A stretch of DNA of 64,000 nucleotides from SAR202 cluster bacterium bin16 (GCA_002238425.1 MPMJ01000011.1:1-64000); one strand, 5' to 3'; shown: positions 45,915 to 56,159, numbered from the stretch's first letter. Notes: a model not told the origin generated them from the sequence alone. A program made the numbers and translations.

Positions 45915-45935
45915 TCCGGCCCCGGCCAACGGACG

Positions 45936-47009
45936 TCAGACGGCGGCCTCCGCCTCCTCCAGCAACCGGGCCTGCTCGTCCTGGAGTAACGCATCCACCA
46001 CCGCGTCTATCTGACCGGCCATGATCTCCTGCAGGCCGTGCATGGACATGCCGATGCGATGGTCCGTGAGACGGTCCTGCGGGAAGTTGTAGGTGCGTAT
46101 CTTCTCCGAACGATCGCCCGCGCCCACCTGCGAGCGCCGAGTTGCCGACGTCGCTGCCTGCTGCTCGCGCGCCTGCTGTTCGTAGAGGCGTGAACGGAGC
46201 ACGGCCATCGCCTTCGTCTTGTTCCGCAGCTGCGAGCGCTCATCCTGCGAGACGACCATGATGCCCGTGGGGTTGTGCACGACGCGCACGGCTGTCGCAA
46301 CCTTGTTCACGTTCTGCCCGCCGGGGCCCCCGGAGTGGAAGATGTCCACCCGCAGGTCCTCGGGCTTGATGTCCACGTCCACCTCATCCGCCTCCGGCAA
46401 CACCGCGACAGTGGCTGTGGAGGTGTGTATGCGCCCCTGGGCCTCGGTCACCGGCACGCGCTGCACGCGATGCACGCCGCTCTCGTGCTTCAGTCGGCGG
46501 TAGGCGTCCGCTCCTTCGATCTCGCACACCACCTCTTTGAGCCCGCCCTGTTCCGTCTCGCTCGTGTTGACGATGTCCACGCGAAGGCCGTGCCGTTGTG
46601 CGTACCGCTGGTACATGCGGAAGAGATCGCCTGCAAAGAGCGCCGCCTCGTCTCCGCCGGTTCCGCCGCGGATCTCCATGATGACGTTCTTACTGTCGTT
46701 CGGGTCCTTGGGCAGCAGGGCCTCACGCAGCTCCTGATTCAGCTTCTCTACCTCGGAATCGAGGCTCTCAACCTCCTCCACGGCCAGCGCTGCGACCTCC
46801 GGGTCAGCGTCGGAAGCGAGTTCTTTGGCTTCAGCCAATTCGGTCTGGGCGATCTGCAGTCGCTCCCACGCGTTCACGACTGGAGTCAGGGCAGCACGCT
46901 CCCTGCCCAGCCTCGTGAGCTGAGCTGGATCGGAAACGACCTCAGGCGAAGCAAGGAGCGTGTCTATCTCCTCACGGCGCTTCAGCAGGTTGTCGAGCCG
47001 TTCGAACAT
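45936..47009 (-). CDS. prfA: peptide chain release factor 1
   Basis: This 357-aa factor reads UAA and UAG. The GGQ motif is in GGPGGQNVNK. The C-terminal region is RIGMSMHGLQEIMAGQ. It starts MFERLDNLLKRREEIDTLL. It ends opposite the nuoA gene. Confidence 0.92.
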   Translation of the reverse strand: MFERLDNLLKRREEIDTLLASPEVVSDPAQLTRLGRERAALTPVVNAWERLQIAQTELAEAKELASDADPEVAALAVEEVESLDSEVEKLNQELREALLPKDPNDSKNVIMEIRGGTGGDEAALFAGDLFRMYQRYAQRHGLRVDIVNTSETEQGGLKEVVCEIEGADAYRRLKHESGVHRVQRVPVTEAQGRIHTSTATVAVLPEADEVDVDIKPEDLRVDIFHSGGPGGQNVNKVATAVRVVHNPTGIMVVSQDERSQLRNKTKAMAVLRSRLYEQQAREQQAATSATRRSQVGAGDRSEKIRTYNFPQDRLTDHRIGMSMHGLQEIMAGQIDAVVDALLQDEQARLLEEAEAAV

Positions 47010-47132
47010 GGTTGGGCACTCTCAGAATGGAACCCCGGAAGGTCCGGGAACGTAGTAGTCAGCATAGCATAGCGTCCGAGGCGGTCCGGAATCTTCATTG
47101 GCACACCGTAGCAAACAAGCAACCCTAACTCG

Positions 47133-47161
47133 TTGGAGACGGCCCCCCTGCAGCATAGAAT
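47133..47161 (+). promoter_or_regulatory. promoter of the Thr/Pro-rich protein
   Basis: TTGGAG (47133-47138), a 17-bp spacer and TAGAAT (47156-47161) lie about 44 nt before ATG 47205. Confidence 0.5.
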
Positions 47162-47204
47162 CGCTCCAGTGTTCCCGCAGTGGACGGCATAACTTGCACC
47201 CCGA

Positions 47205-48416
47205 ATGAGGCTTATGCGGATATCTCCGGCTGCCCCTATGTTCGCCATCCTCGCCATCGCGCTTGCGATGACGGTCACTGTCGCCTGCGAAGACCCTCAG
47301 CCAGCGGTCGTGCCCGTCGTCGCGACGCCGACTCCGCTGCCCACGGCTACGCCTACTCCCACGGCAACACCTACACCCACACCTACCGCGACAGCCACGC
47401 CCACGGTAACGCCTACGCCCACGGCAACCCTCACCCCGACACCAACGCCTACGGCAACCCACACTCCCACACCTACCGCAACGCCGACCGCCACGGCCAC
47501 GCCCACGGCCGGGGAAGTCGTTGACTTCTCCAGCAGGGCCATGGTCAGGCTGACGGCGAACGAGATTGTCTGGACAGGCGCCGTCATCAACGACAGCGGA
47601 GAGATACTCACCACCTCCGCTGCGCTGGGAAGTGCGCCGGTCGCCGATTTCATGCTGAGCAGCGGCAACCAGGGACAGGCATGGGTAACCGGCAGGGACG
47701 ACGACCTGGGACTTGCCCTGCTTACCCCCGTCAACCCGACGCCTCCGTACGACACCATCTCGCTCTCGGCCACCCCTCCCACCATCGGCGATCAACTCGG
47801 GCTGCTCCAGTACTCGAGCTTCTCCCCGGCGTTGGACCAGCGCATCACCCGCGTGAACGGGTACAACTCCTCTCCCATCGGGTACAGCTACATCAAGATA
47901 CAGGCCACCGATTCCACGGCAGACGGAGCGATGCTGATCAACGCCCTGGGGAAGATCCAGGGCATCCGCATGCCGACCCTGTGGCTGCTGCAGCAACAGG
48001 TATGCAATCCGGGCGAGGTCTGCGCCGTCGACGCGGCACAGGTCGGGACCGCCGCCATCCCTGCCCTGCGGACCGGACGCATCGTCATCAGAGACATCAC
48101 AACCTCAACTGACGGGCCGGGCGACAGCCCACCGGCTCTCCCCATCATCTTCAAGGGCCACTTCACCATAGACGGCGTGGACGCACCGTCCGGGACGCAG
48201 TTGTACGCCCGGTTGAAGAAAGCCGGTCAACCCGACTACTGGGAGTCGGCGCCAACGAATGAGCTGGGGTTCTTCCTCATCGAAGTGTCCGCGCCGAACA
48301 ACAACTACGCCGGAGCCATCGTAGAGTTCTGGACGAACGGGAAACTTGCCGGGGAAACGGGGTCCTACGACCGGCCCGCAGGGTCTGTGGTAGAGCTGAA
48401 CATCGCGTTCAACTGA
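47205..48416 (+). CDS. exported Thr/Pro-rich protein with trypsin-like fold, tandem paralog 1
   Basis: This 403-aa protein has a lipoprotein-type signal (MTVTVACEDP) and a long TPTPTATP linker of about 70 residues. A domain with a trypsin-like layout (VVDFSSRAMVRLTANEIVWT, then GQAWVTGRDDDLGLALLTP) follows. The Ser/His/Asp triad is not evident, so it is probably a pseudoprotease or binding domain. The C-terminal part is beta-rich. The next gene is a paralog. Role unknown, probably surface-located. Confidence 0.72.
   Translation: MRLMRISPAAPMFAILAIALAMTVTVACEDPQPAVVPVVATPTPLPTATPTPTATPTPTPTATATPTVTPTPTATLTPTPTPTATHTPTPTATPTATATPTAGEVVDFSSRAMVRLTANEIVWTGAVINDSGEILTTSAALGSAPVADFMLSSGNQGQAWVTGRDDDLGLALLTPVNPTPPYDTISLSATPPTIGDQLGLLQYSSFSPALDQRITRVNGYNSSPIGYSYIKIQATDSTADGAMLINALGKIQGIRMPTLWLLQQQVCNPGEVCAVDAAQVGTAAIPALRTGRIVIRDITTSTDGPGDSPPALPIIFKGHFTIDGVDAPSGTQLYARLKKAGQPDYWESAPTNELGFFLIEVSAPNNNYAGAIVEFWTNGKLAGETGSYDRPAGSVVELNIAFN
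47312..47518 (+). repeat. Thr/Pro minisatellite
   Basis: Tandem codons for TPTPTATP-type repeats form an in-frame minisatellite, similar to 48610-48810 in the next gene. Confidence 0.75.
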
Positions 48417-48509
48417 CGCCCGCTTGAGAGAGGCGGGAGCATGTCCGCCCTCCCTGCGATGAACGGAACCGAGCCGCGAACGAAAGAGCGGGCGAAACCC
48501 CAATAAGCT

Positions 48510-49733
48510 ATGCGGAAATCCCTGCGCATCCCAACCCTGATCATCCTTGCAGCCACCTTCGTGCTGGCGCTGGTTGTTGCCTTCGACGCTTCCCGCGAGG
48601 AAGAGCCTGCGCCCACGCCTACTCCCACGCCAACCCTGACCCCGCCCACGGCGACACCAACGCCCACTCCGATGCCCACGGCAACGCCGACGCCGACGGC
48701 AACCCACACCCCGACGCCTACGCCGACCTACACTCCGACACCAACGCCGACGGCCACGCCTACGCCGGAGCCGACGGCAACCCCGACGCCAGAGGCCACG
48801 GCTACTCCCGTTCCCATGCTCACGCTGGAGGAGGCTGCGGCCCAGGCCAGCAGCGGGGTCGTGAAGCTCACGCTCGGCGAGACCATCTGGACCGGCACGG
48901 TCATCAGCGAGAGCGGCGAGATACTCACCGTATCCGGCCCGCTCGGGAACGCTCCGCAGGTGACTTTCACGCTGGCCGACGGCACGGAAGGAGTCGCGTG
49001 GGTGACCGGGCGGAACGACGAACAGGGACTCGCGCTGCTCACGCCGCTCGGCGAGCCGCGCGCCTACGACTTCCTTCCGCTCTCCTCCAGGATCCCCACC
49101 ATCGGGGAGCGGATGGTGCTTGTCCAGTACGACCCGTTCAACGGCTCGTTGGACCCGCGTCCGGTGAACGTGAGGGGATACACCACAACCTTCATCGGGT
49201 ACGGCTACGTCCACCTGCACATCGGCGAGAGCTCAGCGTTCGACGGCGGGGCGCTGGTCAACGACGAGGCGAAACTGCAGGGCATCCGTATGCCGGCATC
49301 GTGGCTGACCGAGAAGAGCATCGGCGAGCCGAGGGAGGTCTACGCAGGGTCCGCCGCCGACATCGGGGGCGTTCTCATCCCGCAGTTGCGCAGCGGCTAC
49401 ACGCAGATAAGCCCGCCCGTGCTGGACACCACCGGCCCGACCGGCCCGCCGCCCCAGATCCCGATCGTCTTCCTCGGCGACGTCACGGTGGACGGTCAGC
49501 CTCCGCTCGCAGGCACGTATATCTATGCGAAAGTGAGCAAGGAGGGCAAACCCACCCTCTGGTTCGCCCGGCCGACCCTGGAAGCGGGTGAGTACGATCT
49601 GCCGATATCGCTGAATGTCTCCACCTACCTCGGCGCAACCATCGAGTTCTGGATAAACGGGGAAGCCTCTCTCGTGACTGCCGAGGTCACCCGCGCCAGC
49701 AACAACGTGAACTCCCTCGACCTGGCGTTCTAG
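48510..49733 (+). CDS. exported Thr/Pro-rich protein with trypsin-like fold, tandem paralog 2
   Basis: This 407-aa paralog has an N-terminal membrane anchor ([20 protein letters not shown]) and a Thr/Pro linker. The same core follows ([39 protein letters not shown]), with GIRMPASWL corresponding to GIRMPTLWL in the other copy. As there, the protease triad is not evident. It probably arose by tandem duplication. Confidence 0.72.
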   Translation: MRKSLRIPTLIILAATFVLALVVAFDASREEEPAPTPTPTPTLTPPTATPTPTPMPTATPTPTATHTPTPTPTYTPTPTPTATPTPEPTATPTPEATATPVPMLTLEEAAAQASSGVVKLTLGETIWTGTVISESGEILTVSGPLGNAPQVTFTLADGTEGVAWVTGRNDEQGLALLTPLGEPRAYDFLPLSSRIPTIGERMVLVQYDPFNGSLDPRPVNVRGYTTTFIGYGYVHLHIGESSAFDGGALVNDEAKLQGIRMPASWLTEKSIGEPREVYAGSAADIGGVLIPQLRSGYTQISPPVLDTTGPTGPPPQIPIVFLGDVTVDGQPPLAGTYIYAKVSKEGKPTLWFARPTLEAGEYDLPISLNVSTYLGATIEFWINGEASLVTAEVTRASNNVNSLDLAF

Positions 49734-49742
49734 CCCCCCGCT

Positions 49743-50993
49743 TCAGCGGGCCGCTGCCTCCGCCGCCTGCGCCACCGGCACTTCACGCTGCTCGCTCGTT
49801 GCCATGTCGCGGTACGTCACCGTGCCGTTCTCGAGTTCCGCATCACCCAGGATGAACACCCCGCGCGCGCCGAGCGCCGACGCGTAGCGCAGTTGCGCCT
49901 TGAGGCTGCGCGGCGGCGCTACGACAACCGCGGCGCCCGAGGCGGCGCGGAGCGTCGCGCCGAGCCGGACGGCCTCGGCCTTGGCGCGCTCCCCGCGATA
50001 GGCCATCACCAGCGGCGCCGAGGCCGTGTCCGGCGGCTCTGTCCCCTGCTCGCGCAGGTTCATGATGAGGCGCTCGATGCCCGCGGCGAAGCCGATGCCG
50101 GGCGTGGGGCGTCCGCCGAGTTGCTCGATGAGGCCGTCGTAGCGCCCGCCGGCGCAGACCGCGCTCTGTGCGCCCTCGCGCGAGGGGTGCACCTCGAAGA
50201 CGGTGCGCGTGTAGTAGTCGAGCCCGCGCACGAGCGTGTGGTCGAGCCGGTACGGGATGCCGAGCGCGTCGAGGTAGCCGAGCAGCTCCTGCCAGTGGTC
50301 GCGCGCCTCGTCGCCGAGGTAGTCGACGCTGCGCGGCGCGGAGGCCATGAACGACTCGCCCGCGAGCTCCTTCGAGTCGAGCAGGCGCAGCGGGTTGGTA
50401 TCGAGGCGGCGGCGGTCGTCCTTGCCCATGTGGGCGGCGTGCGGCGTGAAGTGCTCGCGGAGCGCCTCGACGTAGCGGGGCCTGTCGGCGGCGTCGCCGA
50501 TGCTGTTGAGCACGAGCGTCATACCGCCGAGGCCGAGCCGCTCCATGCTCTCCATCGCGAGCTGCAGCACCTCGAGGTCGACCGTCGCGTCGGAGTCGCC
50601 GATGGCCTCGATGCCGAACTGGTGGAACTGGCGGAAGCGTCCGGCCTGCGGGCGGTCGTAGCGGAACATCGGGCATAGGTAGTAGAGGCGCACCGGCAGC
50701 GGCTGGTTGTGCAGCCCGTGCTCCAGGTAGGAGCGGCAGACGGCTGCCGTCCCCTCGGGGCGGAGCGTGATCTCCTGCCCTCCCCGGTCCTCGAAGCTAT
50801 ACATCTCCTTCTGGACGATGTCCGTCTCCTCGCCGACGGTGCGGGCGAAGAGCGCCGTGTCCTCGAAGATGGGCGTGTCGATGCGGGCGTAGCCGAACGC
50901 CCGGGCGGCCTCGGCGACCGTGCCGTACACGAAAGACCAGTACCGCTGCTGCTCCGGCAGGATGTCGGCTGTTCCTCTGGGGGCCTGGTGCAT
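49743..50993 (-). CDS. hisS: histidyl-tRNA synthetase
   Basis: This 416-aa class II synthetase has motif 1 (DTPIFEDTALFARTVGEETD), motif 2 (TLRPEGTAAVCRSYLEHGL, LYYLCPMFRYDRPQAGRFRQ), the histidine motifs LVRGLDYYTRTVFE and AGGRYDGLI, and motif 3 (GFAAGIERL). It has the usual length and an N-terminus of MHQAPRGTADILP. Confidence 0.92.
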   Translation of the reverse strand: MHQAPRGTADILPEQQRYWSFVYGTVAEAARAFGYARIDTPIFEDTALFARTVGEETDIVQKEMYSFEDRGGQEITLRPEGTAAVCRSYLEHGLHNQPLPVRLYYLCPMFRYDRPQAGRFRQFHQFGIEAIGDSDATVDLEVLQLAMESMERLGLGGMTLVLNSIGDAADRPRYVEALREHFTPHAAHMGKDDRRRLDTNPLRLLDSKELAGESFMASAPRSVDYLGDEARDHWQELLGYLDALGIPYRLDHTLVRGLDYYTRTVFEVHPSREGAQSAVCAGGRYDGLIEQLGGRPTPGIGFAAGIERLIMNLREQGTEPPDTASAPLVMAYRGERAKAEAVRLGATLRAASGAAVVVAPPRSLKAQLRYASALGARGVFILGDAELENGTVTYRDMATSEQREVPVAQAAEAAAR

Positions 50994-51081
50994 CGGACCT
51001 CTCGTTGGGACGGGGTGCGGTTCATTATAGGCGTTGGCCGACCCTCGCCCCCAGACCTCACGGGATGGGGTGGTCGCGGTC

Positions 51082-51391
51082 CGTTGTCATTCCGAGCGGA
51101 GTGCAGCGGAGTCGAGGAATCTCTCAGGTGACGCCCCGTCGTCCACTGGCGCTGCCCCTGAGAGATGTTTCGGCTCCGCCTTCGGCTTCGCTCAACATGA
51201 CAAGCCTCCTTCCCGCCCCTACAGGCTGCGGAGGTTTCGCGCTGAAGCACGGACGACGGCAGTGGACGGGACGTAGGGGCGGTTCGCGAACCGCCCCTAC
51301 AGGCTGCGAGGTCCCTGCCTGCGCAGGAACGACGGACTACACACCCCCACTCCCCGTTCTGGATCCCAGCCTCAGCTGGAATGACGTGCCT
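51082..51391. repeat. intergenic repeat cluster R2b, R2, R4, R3, R3b
   Basis: R2b (51085-51128), R2 (51160-51203), a palindromic GGGGCGGTTCGCGAACCGCC unit (51275-51294), R3 (51308-51333) and R3b (51359-51386) fill the gap 50994-51436. No gene is seen. Confidence 0.65.
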
Positions 51392-51424
51392 TCGTACCAC
51401 GTCTCACTTAACGAACTCAGCACG

Positions 51425-51430
51425 TATAAT
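51425..51430 (+). promoter_or_regulatory. -10 box 6 nt before the relA start
   Basis: TATAAT, a perfect consensus, ends 6 nt before GTG 51437. No Shine-Dalgarno lies between, so a leaderless mRNA is likely. Confidence 0.6.
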
Positions 51431-51436
51431 GCGGGC

Positions 51437-53701
51437 GTGCATAGCCTGCTCGAAAAGGTACGCGAGTACATGCCCGGCGACCGCGCCGGGATGATCGAGC
51501 GGGCGCTCGATTTCGCCACCGCCGCGCACGAAGGGCAGAAGCGGCGCTCCGGCGAGGACTACATCGAGCACCCCATCTCCGTCGCCGAATACCTCGCCGA
51601 CCTCAACCTGGACGCTCCCACCATCGCCGCGGCGCTCCTCCACGACGTCATCGAGGACTGCGACGTCTGCCTGGACGACCTCCGCAAGGAGTTCGGCGAG
51701 GACGTGGCGAAACTGGCCGACGGCGTGACCAAGCTCACGCGGATGGACACCATCACCGGCGACGCTCAGCCGCTCGTCGCGAAGACCGACAGCGAGGCGG
51801 AGAGCCTGCGCAAGATGCTCGTCGCGATGGCGAACGACATCCGCGTCGTGCTCATCAAGCTGGCGGACCGGATGCACAACATGCGCACGCTGGGCGCGCT
51901 CTCTCCGGAGCGGCGCGTTGCCATCGCGCAGGAGACGCTGGACATCTACGCTCCGCTCGCCCACCGGCTCGGCATGGGCGAGGTGAAGTGGCAGCTGGAA
52001 GACCTCGCCTTCCGCTACATCCAGCCCAACCAGTACCGGAACATCTCGCAGCTCCTCTCGACCAAGCGCACGGAGCGCGAGTCCTACATCAAGCAGGTGA
52101 CCGACCTGCTGCGGGACGAACTCGCCAACGCCGGCTTCGAGGCCGAGGTGACGGGACGCCCCAAGCACATCTACAGCATCTACCGGAAGGGGCAGTCGTA
52201 CGCCGCTCAGGGCAAGCAGATGAGCGAGATCTACGACCTCTTCGCCGTGCGCGTCCTCGTGCCGACGGTGCAGGACTGCTACGGCGTGCTCGGACTCGTG
52301 CACTCGCTCTGGCGGCCCGTTCCCGGCCAGTTCGACGACTACATCGCCAACCCCAAAGAGAACATGTACCAGTCGCTGCACACGACGGTGCGCTCCATCG
52401 ACGGGCTGCCAGTGGAGGTGCAGGTGCGTACGTACGAGATGCACCGCATCTCCGAGTACGGCGTCGCGTCGCACTGGAGCTACAAGGAGGGGGGCTCGCG
52501 GAACAGCCAGTTCGAGGAACGCATGACGTGGCTGCGCCAGCTGCTGGAGTGGCAGCGCGACGTGAGCGCGACGGACGAGTTCCTGGAGAACGTCACGACC
52601 GACGCATTCCGGGACCAGGTGTTCGTCTACACGCCGAAGAACGAGATACGCGAGCTACCCGCGGGCGCGACGCCCATCGACTTCGCCTACCGCATCCACA
52701 CGCAGATCGGCCACAAGTGCATCGGCGCGAAGGTGAACGGGCGGCTCGTCGCGCTCAACACGCCGCTCAAGAACGGCGACACCGTCGAGGTGCTGACCAG
52801 CAAGGTGGCGCGCGGGCCGAGCCTGGACTGGCTGAACACGCACCTGGACTACGTGAAGACGGCGAACGCGCGGCAGGCGATACGCTCGTGGTTCCGGCAC
52901 CAGGAGCGCGGGACGAACATCGAGCGCGGGCACGCCATCCTGAAGAAGGAATTGAAGCGCCTCTCCGCGCTCGTGGACGAAGCCGAGGTAGCCCGGTGGT
53001 TCCAGTACGAGGCCCTGGACGACCTGTACGCGGCCATCGGCTCCGGTCTCGTCACGATAGCGCAGATCGCCGGACGGCTCTCCGCGGCGCAGCAGGCGGC
53101 TGAGCGCGACTTGCCGAAGGCCGCGCCGGAGACGCCCGACGCGCCCGTCCTCGGCAGCGTCAGCGTCCTCGGCGTCGGCGACCTCCTCACCCGCATGGGC
53201 GAGTGCTGCAACCCGCTGCCGGGCGACGAGATCGAGGGCTTCATCACCCGCACGCGGGGCGTCACTGTCCACAAGGTGAACTGCCCGAACGTCCGCACCG
53301 TGACGGAGACGGACCGCATCGTGCCGGTGACCTGGGGGCAGAGCCGCAACGTCTTCCCCGCCCGCATCGTCGTCGAGTGCTTCGACCGCGTTGGACTGCT
53401 GCACGACATCACGGGCGCGACGTCCGCCGAGCACGTGAACATCGCCGGCTCCACGACGGAGCCGACGGAGGGCGGGATGGTCGTCATCCACCTGAACACG
53501 CAGGTGACGAGCATCGAGCAGCTCTCGCGCCTGTTCACGCGGATCGAGGGCGTGCGCGGCGTCCGCAGCGTCAGCCGCACCGCGCACAAGCCGCCCAGGG
53601 CGAAGGCCACACCGCGCAACGGCGCCGCTGCGCGGAATGGCTCCGCGGGCCGGAACGGCAAGACCCCGGCGCGCCGCGGCGGCCGCTCCTCGCGCAACTA
53701 G
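51437..53701 (+). CDS. relA: bifunctional (p)ppGpp synthetase/hydrolase (RelA/SpoT family)
   Basis: This 754-aa protein has an HD hydrolase domain with HDVIED (residues 69-74), a RelA/SpoT synthetase (YDLFAVRVLVPTVQDCYGVL, ENMYQSLHTTV), a TGS domain (VFVYTPKNEIRELPAGATPI), a zinc region (MGECCNPLPGDEIEGFITRT) and an ACT domain (VECFDRVGLLHDITGATSAE). Both activities look intact. GTG 51437 is the start; the longer upstream frame is repeat DNA. It controls the stringent response. Confidence 0.92.
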   Translation: MHSLLEKVREYMPGDRAGMIERALDFATAAHEGQKRRSGEDYIEHPISVAEYLADLNLDAPTIAAALLHDVIEDCDVCLDDLRKEFGEDVAKLADGVTKLTRMDTITGDAQPLVAKTDSEAESLRKMLVAMANDIRVVLIKLADRMHNMRTLGALSPERRVAIAQETLDIYAPLAHRLGMGEVKWQLEDLAFRYIQPNQYRNISQLLSTKRTERESYIKQVTDLLRDELANAGFEAEVTGRPKHIYSIYRKGQSYAAQGKQMSEIYDLFAVRVLVPTVQDCYGVLGLVHSLWRPVPGQFDDYIANPKENMYQSLHTTVRSIDGLPVEVQVRTYEMHRISEYGVASHWSYKEGGSRNSQFEERMTWLRQLLEWQRDVSATDEFLENVTTDAFRDQVFVYTPKNEIRELPAGATPIDFAYRIHTQIGHKCIGAKVNGRLVALNTPLKNGDTVEVLTSKVARGPSLDWLNTHLDYVKTANARQAIRSWFRHQERGTNIERGHAILKKELKRLSALVDEAEVARWFQYEALDDLYAAIGSGLVTIAQIAGRLSAAQQAAERDLPKAAPETPDAPVLGSVSVLGVGDLLTRMGECCNPLPGDEIEGFITRTRGVTVHKVNCPNVRTVTETDRIVPVTWGQSRNVFPARIVVECFDRVGLLHDITGATSAEHVNIAGSTTEPTEGGMVVIHLNTQVTSIEQLSRLFTRIEGVRGVRSVSRTAHKPPRAKATPRNGAAARNGSAGRNGKTPARRGGRSSRN

Positions 53702-53793
53702 CGCCCCTCGACATCCGGAACTCACATCGATGGACAGGGCGGGAAGGCATCCTCGCGAAGGTGCGTTTCTTCCCTGTGTTGTTCGAAATCACA

Positions 53794-53842
53794 GGACAGC
53801 GAATGCGGAGGCAGGGCGACCGCGTAAGGGGTGCGTGGCACA
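53794..53842 (-). repeat. E border repeat, copy E8
   Basis: The minus strand reads TGTGCCACGCACCCCTTACG and ends TTCGCTGTCC. Its TGTGCCAC end faces the GmrSD gene, 121 bp before the start. A CTCACATCGATGGACAGG motif at 53721-53738 resembles the inner flank of E4, perhaps the relic of a further copy. The rest of 53702-53963 holds the promoter. Confidence 0.7.
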
Positions 53843-53884
53843 CAGGTACCACAACAAGGACCAACTCACCCCACAACCCATCAG

Positions 53885-53913
53885 TTGCATATTCGTTGGA
53901 CGCTCTCTAAACT
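53885..53913 (+). promoter_or_regulatory. promoter of the GmrSD-like gene
   Basis: TTGCAT (53885-53890), a 17-bp spacer and TAAACT (53908-53913). Confidence 0.55.
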
Positions 53914-53963
53914 AACCACGTTCCAATGCCTACCAACCAGCCACAACATCAGGGAAACCACAA

Positions 53964-56069
53964 ATGCTAGCTGTAAATCGCCGCTTTGCAGAAATCATCA
54001 ACGGCAATAAGCAATTCATCATACCTGTTTTTCAGCGAGACTATAGTTGGACAACAACGCAATGCCTGCAGCTATGGCAAGATGTACTTCGTGCGAGCAG
54101 CAAAGAATCAGCTAGTCACTTTATGGGGTCTTTTGTATATGTAGAAGGCACCGCGGGAGCTGCATTCAGCACCTGGCTAGTGATTGATGGGCAGCAAAGG
54201 CTAAGCACACTGACTCTTCTCCTTATCGCTCTTCGGGACCATATAGGAGAGACAGGTTGGGTTGGAGGGGAGGACAGTCCAAGCACGGATCAAATCGACG
54301 CTTACTTCTTGCGAAACATCTATGAAAAGGATAATCGCTCATACAAGTTAATTTTGAGGCGCGCTGACAATTCAACATTAAGATCTCTCATTGATGGTGA
54401 GGATTTGTTGGACTCGTCTGATACATCAGAACCAGTCGTCGAAGCGTATGACCTATTCAGGGAACTGCTTGCAGGTTCGGAGAGTGACCCTGATGCCGTC
54501 TACAAGGGCATCGGTTGTCTAGAAATAGTTGATGTCAAGCTTGATTATCGCGACAACCCTCAGTTGGTCTTCGAAAGCCTCAACTCAACAGGCGTTGACC
54601 TCAGTGAGAGTGACCTTATACGTAACTATCTTCTCATGGGATTGAAGGAGGAAGAACAAACTAAGCTCTACAATGACCACTGGAGCAAGATAGAACATAA
54701 CTTTCGACAAGCAGGAAACGCACCTGATTCATTCCTCCGTGATTACATTGCGCTCAAGCAAAAGTTAACCACTCAGAGCAAAGCGGACCAGATCTACGAA
54801 GATTTCAAGAAGTTTTGGCAACTCTCGGATGTGGATTCAACGGCTGTTATCCTTGAAGACATGGGCCGGTTTGCTCGATACTACGTGGCGTTCCTTCGAC
54901 CGTCAATGACTCCACACAAACCAATCTTCCCTTACATGGTTCACGTTCGTTCAGGTGGTTTCGGGAATACCCATGCACCGCTTGTCATGCGGCTTTATGA
55001 TTATTATGACAGAAACCTAGTTACTCAAGCTGACTTCATACGAGCGCTAAGGCTTATAAAGAGCTACCTTATCCGCCGGGCAGTCCTAGGACTCCAGACG
55101 CGTGACTACTGGTCGGTATTTGCCCGTATGGCACACTCAATAAAAGAAGATTCAGTCTTTGAATCTTTCCAGGTGGTACTCGCTCGTCAAAATTATAGCT
55201 ATAGATTTCCTTCTGACAGAGAGTTTATTACAGGCCTACAAGAATGCAATTTGTATCGGCTTCGCATTTGTCGTCACATCTTGGAACGCCTAGAGAATTA
55301 CGGAGAGCGAGAACCGAGTCCAATTCAAGAGTATTCAGTTGAACACATCTTACCGCAGCAAATTCAAGATGTTCCAGAATGGCAAGAAATGCTGGGAGCA
55401 GATTGGGAAGAGGTACATGAAACGTGGCTGCATCGACTGGGGAATCTGACACTCACTGCTTACAATAGCACGTACTCAAACAGGCCCTTCTTGCAGAAAA
55501 AGACGATCCAAGGAGGGTTTAACCAGAGCGCCGTCCGTCTCAACCAATACGTACGGGAACAAGAGCAATGGACTGCCGCAGAGATGGAGGAGCGAGGACG
55601 TCTCTTGGCAAACCGTGCGATTGCAATCTGGCCGAATCACCAAGCCGATGAAGGACTCATCCTCGACGAGGAGATTCGCGAATTACGAGGACGTGCGGCA
55701 CAAAAAGACTCTGGCAGCATTGCGATGACCCCGCAAGTCCGGAATTTGCTCACTTCACTACAGGGTTTTGTTCATGAATTGGGTGACGTAATCGAAGTTA
55801 TCGAATATAGGTCAGTATGTTTCTATGATAGTTTTGCTGACTTTTTCGTAGAAATGTTGCCGATGGCCTACCAGGTTAGAATACTCGTACCTCTCGATTT
55901 CGATGAGGTCGACGATCCAGAGGAAATCGCCATGGACGTTACGGACTACAAGTTCTTGCCTAACGTAATCCATAGCTATTGCGGTGTATTCCTAGATGTC
56001 AAGGAGCAATGGCAGATTACAGCAGCCATGCAGATTGTCCGTCAAGCATTCATCAGGTCGGAAGAATAA
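53964..56069 (+). CDS. GmrSD-type (DUF262-DUF1524) type IV restriction-like enzyme
   Basis: This 701-aa protein begins with DUF262 (IIPVFQRDYSW at 19-29, DGQQR at 75-79), the NTP-binding ParB-like part. A DUF1524 HNH nuclease follows (EH at 460-461 in SVEHILPQ, HRLGNLTLTAYN at 490-501). The end (about 590-701) resembles the DUF5655 module often attached. GmrSD/BrxU enzymes cut modified phage DNA. The gene is AT-rich compared with its neighbours and bordered by E8 and E9, signs of lateral transfer. No partner gene is adjacent. Confidence 0.88.
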   Translation: MLAVNRRFAEIINGNKQFIIPVFQRDYSWTTTQCLQLWQDVLRASSKESASHFMGSFVYVEGTAGAAFSTWLVIDGQQRLSTLTLLLIALRDHIGETGWVGGEDSPSTDQIDAYFLRNIYEKDNRSYKLILRRADNSTLRSLIDGEDLLDSSDTSEPVVEAYDLFRELLAGSESDPDAVYKGIGCLEIVDVKLDYRDNPQLVFESLNSTGVDLSESDLIRNYLLMGLKEEEQTKLYNDHWSKIEHNFRQAGNAPDSFLRDYIALKQKLTTQSKADQIYEDFKKFWQLSDVDSTAVILEDMGRFARYYVAFLRPSMTPHKPIFPYMVHVRSGGFGNTHAPLVMRLYDYYDRNLVTQADFIRALRLIKSYLIRRAVLGLQTRDYWSVFARMAHSIKEDSVFESFQVVLARQNYSYRFPSDREFITGLQECNLYRLRICRHILERLENYGEREPSPIQEYSVEHILPQQIQDVPEWQEMLGADWEEVHETWLHRLGNLTLTAYNSTYSNRPFLQKKTIQGGFNQSAVRLNQYVREQEQWTAAEMEERGRLLANRAIAIWPNHQADEGLILDEEIRELRGRAAQKDSGSIAMTPQVRNLLTSLQGFVHELGDVIEVIEYRSVCFYDSFADFFVEMLPMAYQVRILVPLDFDEVDDPEEIAMDVTDYKFLPNVIHSYCGVFLDVKEQWQITAAMQIVRQAFIRSEE

Positions 56070-56159
56070 CCAACTTTCTTACCGCTCCTCCTTACCATAC
56101 CCCGTCAGCTGACTACCAGGGGGGAGGGTCTCTTGGTCGTGCGCAGCCCATCACTCCCG

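Noticed and set aside
51005-51436. Long N-terminal extension of relA
   Set aside because: It consists of intergenic repeats, and a TATAAT box lies directly before GTG 51437.
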